Origin: Owenia fusiformis
Taxonomy: Eukaryota; Annelida; Polychaeta; Sabellida; Oweniidae
NCBI GenBank assembly: GCA_903813345.2
Contig: CAIIXF020000006.1
Location: forward strand, 16,436,348-16,500,347
Reading direction: 5' to 3'
Length of the DNA stretch: 64,000 bases
Below, one piece after another: positions 60,500 through 64,000 of the stretch. The notes below the pieces were generated by a model. It did no database searches. It had not been told where the DNA came from and saw only the letters and a program-made list of their open reading frames with translations. Numbering within the stretch: position 1 is the stretch's first letter; every line of letters starts with the position of its first letter. A program made the translations under genes and the position numbers.

Positions 60500-60755
60500 T
60501 TAGCTCAGCATCAAAGAGGAATCTATTGGCTCTCCTCGCTTTGGAACATAATGGAATCCTATATAGATGTAAGAATCCTTCTTTGGGTTAAGACGCCTAT
60601 TCATGAACTTTTCTAAAGTATCAAGTTTGACTTGATCGTTGAGCTTATCCCGGCCCCTCGATTGTCTCAGTAGGCCGGGAGATCTTGGCGTTTGAGACGA
60701 TTCGGTCATGTCATATTCGTCCAAAGACCGTTTTCCACCATCGCCCTGAGGACAA
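60500..60755 (-). CDS. Cysteine-rich secreted peptide gene 2, exon 2
   Basis: The acceptor ATTTGTAG precedes 60755. A closer AG (60746-60747) would put the reading frame out. The join gives Cys51-Cys52-Cys53-Pro, then QGDGGKRS, a dibasic site at 60-61, then a polar tail (RSPGLLRQSRGRDK and so on) to stop, 136 residues in all. With cysteines 22, 30, 34, 35, 40 and 51-53, the total is eight, as in gene 1, but the spacing differs strongly. GDGG-KR and the 29-residue end (NPKKDSYIYIGFHYV onward) are shared with gene 1. So the tail and linker are conserved while the presumed mature peptide has diverged, as seen in rapidly evolving defence or venom-type peptides. That functional reading is inference. 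Confidence 0.62.
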
Positions 60756-61004
60756 CTACAAATAATTAAGGAGAGAGAAGGCGGACCTCGAGAAATCGCA
60801 TTGAAGATTCGTAGTTTTCCGTTCGGATGTTACTATTTTTAAGGCAGAATCAGATCTAGCAAAGCGGCAACTTTTCCAAAAAATTGTTTCAATCTCTCGG
60901 CTCATATTTTTCGTTGACATTCAATACTCCAAATTCATATTATTCCGGTAAAACAACTTAGATCTGTTCATTTTTATAGTGTTTCGTGAATTAAGAAATC
61001 TTAC

Positions 61005-61159
61005 CAGCAATCCAAGAGATCACCTATATCGTCAATTTGACATTTCTTTTTATAACAACAAAGGAGTGTACATCTTAACAAATCTACTCCACCGCATGAT
61101 GTTACCAATACCACGTTTGCCAAAATACCAATAACAAGGATGCAAACTTTTGCAGTCAT
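61005..61159 (-). CDS. Cysteine-rich secreted peptide gene 2, exon 1
   Basis: ATG at 61159 opens MTAKVCILVIGILANVVLVTS, a clear signal peptide, followed by CGGVDLLRCTLLCCYKKKCQ. The donor GTAAGA follows at 61004, in phase 2, after DLLDC. This is too short for ordinary frame searches. It was found because exon 2 needs a partner and because phase and layout match gene 1. An acceptor-like TTTTCTAG stands 4 bp before the ATG, and a TATATAAA on the minus strand at 61419-61426 could be the promoter with a short 5' UTR intron. Confidence 0.62.
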
Positions 61160-61418
61160 CCTACTAGAAAACACAATGAGTAAATAACAACATTCTGAAG
61201 TCTACAATGTAATATGTTTAGTAGTGTATGATAATTTATGTACGCTTGCATTAATGCGCAATCGTCGTCGCCTTTCCGATAAACATTCAAAAACACAATT
61301 CAGAATCAAAATCAGGAATTGCTATTGAGAAATTCCTTTTTGCTCACCGTCTATCTGATGATCTGTCAAGTTCAAGCGTTTGTTTGTAGTTAAAAAGTTG
61401 TGACTTTTAGCTATATAG

Positions 61419-61426
61419 TTTATATA
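61419..61426 (-). promoter_or_regulatory. Candidate TATA box of cysteine-rich gene 2
   Basis: Minus-strand TATATAAA, 260 bp upstream of the start codon. It fits only if a 5' UTR intron exists, which the TTTTCTAG before the ATG suggests. Confidence 0.35.
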
Positions 61427-61429
61427 GTC

Positions 61430-62975
61430 TATCTATCACCTACGTTACCAATAATATCAAGGGGTCCCTTTTAGCGTTTGACAGTATTTTCTTAATTTTT
61501 ATCTTGTGTATTTAATTGATTTTATAAATGTCTTGCAATATCTCTATCGTCGTAAAAACCACAATTAATTATTGAGTTTTTGTTTCTCGAGTTATTTTTT
61601 GAAGTATGTTTTTTGTTTGATTATTATTTCAAATGTTTTAACTGGAGTCTATTCAAGAGAATGGCGTCCCAGTGTTAACTTTCTCACGACTTCCATACTT
61701 CTGATGTATACATGTTCTGTTTTTGTGAAGGCCGATGGATCCATTCCCAGAAGCATTGATATCACACTGACACTGGGATAGGCGTACAGTTATTCAAAAC
61801 ATAATATTAAAGGGGCAACAAGGACTGTAGAGGGAATTTTTTTTAAAAATTTTTCTGAGCTATCAAATCAATATTTAGCTTAACATCTTCTTTGACAAAC
61901 CTATTTTCTGAAAATGTATGGATAAACTATCAATTTCAGCATTATAAAGTGTAAATTCAGTTCAAAGCTTCTATAAAGGGAGTCCCACTTATAGATTTTT
62001 AAGATCCACAACGTTTCAAAAGGAATATCAGCTGAAATAATGTTCATCCAGGGGGTTTCTTTGTAGATAAAAAAATATATGTCAGTCTTGGTGAAATATT
62101 CAAACTTAAATATATTTTGGCACTGGTTGATGATCGTTGAATGGGCCCCCTGCACTAGTTGTTGCACCTTTAAATCAATAATGATAAAAAATATAAATCT
62201 ATAATCTTCCTAGTCTACTTTAGTTTTAGCATAAGTTTCTAAAATAATAGATACAAAAGGTTATTAAAGGTTTCAAGGTTACATGTATGGGGGGGGGGGG
62301 GGGGGTTTGATATCTTCCAGTTTAGGTCTACAATGCTTTATTTTAAACCAAGGTTACTCCGTTCGAAGCCAATATTTATTCAATTGAACATTCACATTAA
62401 AACATTAATAAGAATATATCTTGATTTTTAGTGACAGTTTCAAATGAATACACCTATCTCAAGTCTCACAGCAAATTCAGAGTTCCTTCAAAAAGTGATT
62501 AAAATCCGCCTAATGGCGGATCTGTTCATGAAATAAAGGATGGGTGACTTGAAAGGTTCCGTTTGAGTCTTACATTTTGGTCCAAATTCATACTGTTGTG
62601 TATTTCAAAAATTTTAATTATTTTATCAAATGAATATATTGTGGTATTTGAGGGTATAGCAGTCAATGGTAGACCTAAATATCTTAACATCTCGTATCCT
62701 TCATGACACTTACCATTAACTCAACTTCAATTCTCAAATATTTCTTGAAATGTTCCGGGCGATAATTTGGTCGCCATTTCGAGTGTTAGCGATCTCTTCA
62801 ATCACCGTTTTTAGCATATTTCTCTACTTTGTAGCTTTTTGAATCTATATGCATGTATATATAGACAGGTTCCAATTCTAATAATTCAAGTTTTTGAGGC
62901 ATTTTTTAGAAAAAGCAACAGACCTATTTTTACTTGATCAGTTTTTCATGCTGATAAAGATATTAAAAGATGACA
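61430..62975. other. No gene seen
   Basis: A 69-codon + strand frame (61572-61781) with two hydrophobic stretches is unsupported. A run of 17 G lies at 62289-62305. Confidence 0.45.
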
Positions 62976-62979
62976 GCTC

Positions 62980-63640
62980 AACGGGGTGGTCACGACACTG
63001 AATTTTGGCATGTTTACCCCCCTAGGAAAATATTCTAGGGGGTACTATGAAACTAGTTCATAACTCAAAGGATATATGAGCTATTGTTCTGAGTTCTACA
63101 CCATACATTGCTAGTACAAATATGAATACTATCCTAAAGTTATAGGTTGATACCCTTATTGGTCTCAGAGAAAATACAATAAACAGGAAAAAGATACGCA
63201 ATTTTTGTCTTGCCAATTTTATATTTGTAGCTTCAAGCAAAATATGACAGCTTTAACAGCTCATAGTAGTATTCTAAAAACATTTCCAGGCTATATGGGG
63301 TATTGTAATACATCTATTTTAGTTATGAAGTACTATTTTGTAATTTTAATATGACTTTATAGTGCCCTACCCCTGGAAAATTGAAGAAAGTGGATGTGGT
63401 GAATTTAATCAATTTGCAGCATTAAGTTAGAAACATGTATTGATAGACACCAAATCAATAAATTCATACCATCATCAAATGTTAGGTGACATTCTAATTC
63501 ATTTGTTACTAGAATATAGGACTTAATATATTTTATATGTAAGTTTTCAATTTAGTACAGGTATCATAATGAAATCTAGTGTAATCACATACTAGAGAGG
63601 ACATTGACATAAAGTCTAAACATTATAATCATCACTGATT
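62980..63640. repeat. Dispersed repeat family, copy 2
   Basis: Colinear with 26380-27170: AGTGCCCTACCCCTGGAAAA, AAGTTAGAAACATGTAT, ATAGGACTTAATATATTTTA. The remaining 63640-64000 shows no gene. Confidence 0.6.
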
Positions 63641-64000
63641 GATCTCATTTGAGCAACTAGACTATGGTGGTCATCATGCAACAAGTAATGTACTACAGTG
63701 CCACATGTTCTAGGGCACGAGTCATTTGAGCCATATATACCTCCTGGTATATACCTTTACAACCCATTCAGAAGGGTCATTTACAATGTGCAAAACATGG
63801 CAAAAGTTCCGTAAAACTGTTAGTTCTCATCATCTGACCATATAGCAGAGTCCTCATTAAGCCATGATGCATCACAGCCAGATGTTAGAAAAGTAGCTAA
63901 GAATTTTTTTTATTAACCAAAGATGACTTTCCCACCGATGTTGCATCACACTGTACTGTCAACTGTACATGTTGCTTTCAATTTTGTTTACTCTACATAG

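Noticed and set aside
61572-61781. 69-codon + strand frame with a signal-like N-terminus
   Set aside because: Two hydrophobic stretches arise from T-rich sequence. No paralogue, splice context or cysteine pattern, and it is opposite to the neighbouring peptide gene.

Overview
This is a eukaryotic, AT-rich, intron-containing window packed with short transposable elements, inverted repeats and minisatellites. It is probably from a lophotrochozoan, most likely a bivalve mollusc. That call rests on the conserved metazoan gene at the left edge, the secreted-peptide gene families, and a repeat landscape of small terminal-inverted-repeat (TIR) elements, foldbacks and degenerate LINEs. No prokaryotic or viral gene was seen. 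Most open frames in the window are chance frames or lie inside repeats.

Layout. (1) 1-14.9 kb, + strand: the last nine coding exons, stop codon, 3' UTR and poly(A) signal of PSMD2/Rpn1, a base subunit of the 26S proteasome. All exon junctions agree in phase and rebuild a continuous product of about 420 residues. Its introns hold two large minisatellites and several DNA elements. (2) 15-17.4 kb: a tandem repeat and otherwise empty sequence. (3) 17.4-46.4 kb, + strand: two paralogous two-exon genes, each with a TATA box, a signal-peptide exon and one long second exon. They encode precursors containing an invariant peptide that ends in Gly-Lys-Arg, the signature of an amidated, proprotein-convertase-processed peptide. 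The first copy has a 17-kb intron full of nested repeats, the second a 1.6-kb intron. A repeat-rich block at 36-44 kb separates them and includes LINE 3' ends, a 927-bp TIR element and a cluster of small hairpin elements. (4) 46.5-52.6 kb: hairpins, a 2-kb element with TIRs and a zinc-finger-like exon, and a tandem array. (5) 52.7-61.4 kb, - strand: two related two-exon genes for secreted cysteine-rich peptides. Each has a signal peptide, eight cysteines, a Gly-Asp-Gly-Gly plus dibasic junction, and a long charged tail with a conserved 29-residue end. Between them lie a TA-flanked TIR element, a miniature element, and a roughly 2.5-kb composite foldback with a 69-bp satellite. (6) 61.5-64 kb: no gene, a G17 tract, and a dispersed repeat shared with 26.4-27.2 kb.

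The most interesting content is the two small families of secreted peptide genes, neither of which I can assign to a named family from sequence alone. Both show what is expected of real genes: splice signals, phase, signal peptides, processing sites, and paralogue conservation concentrated in the presumed functional part.
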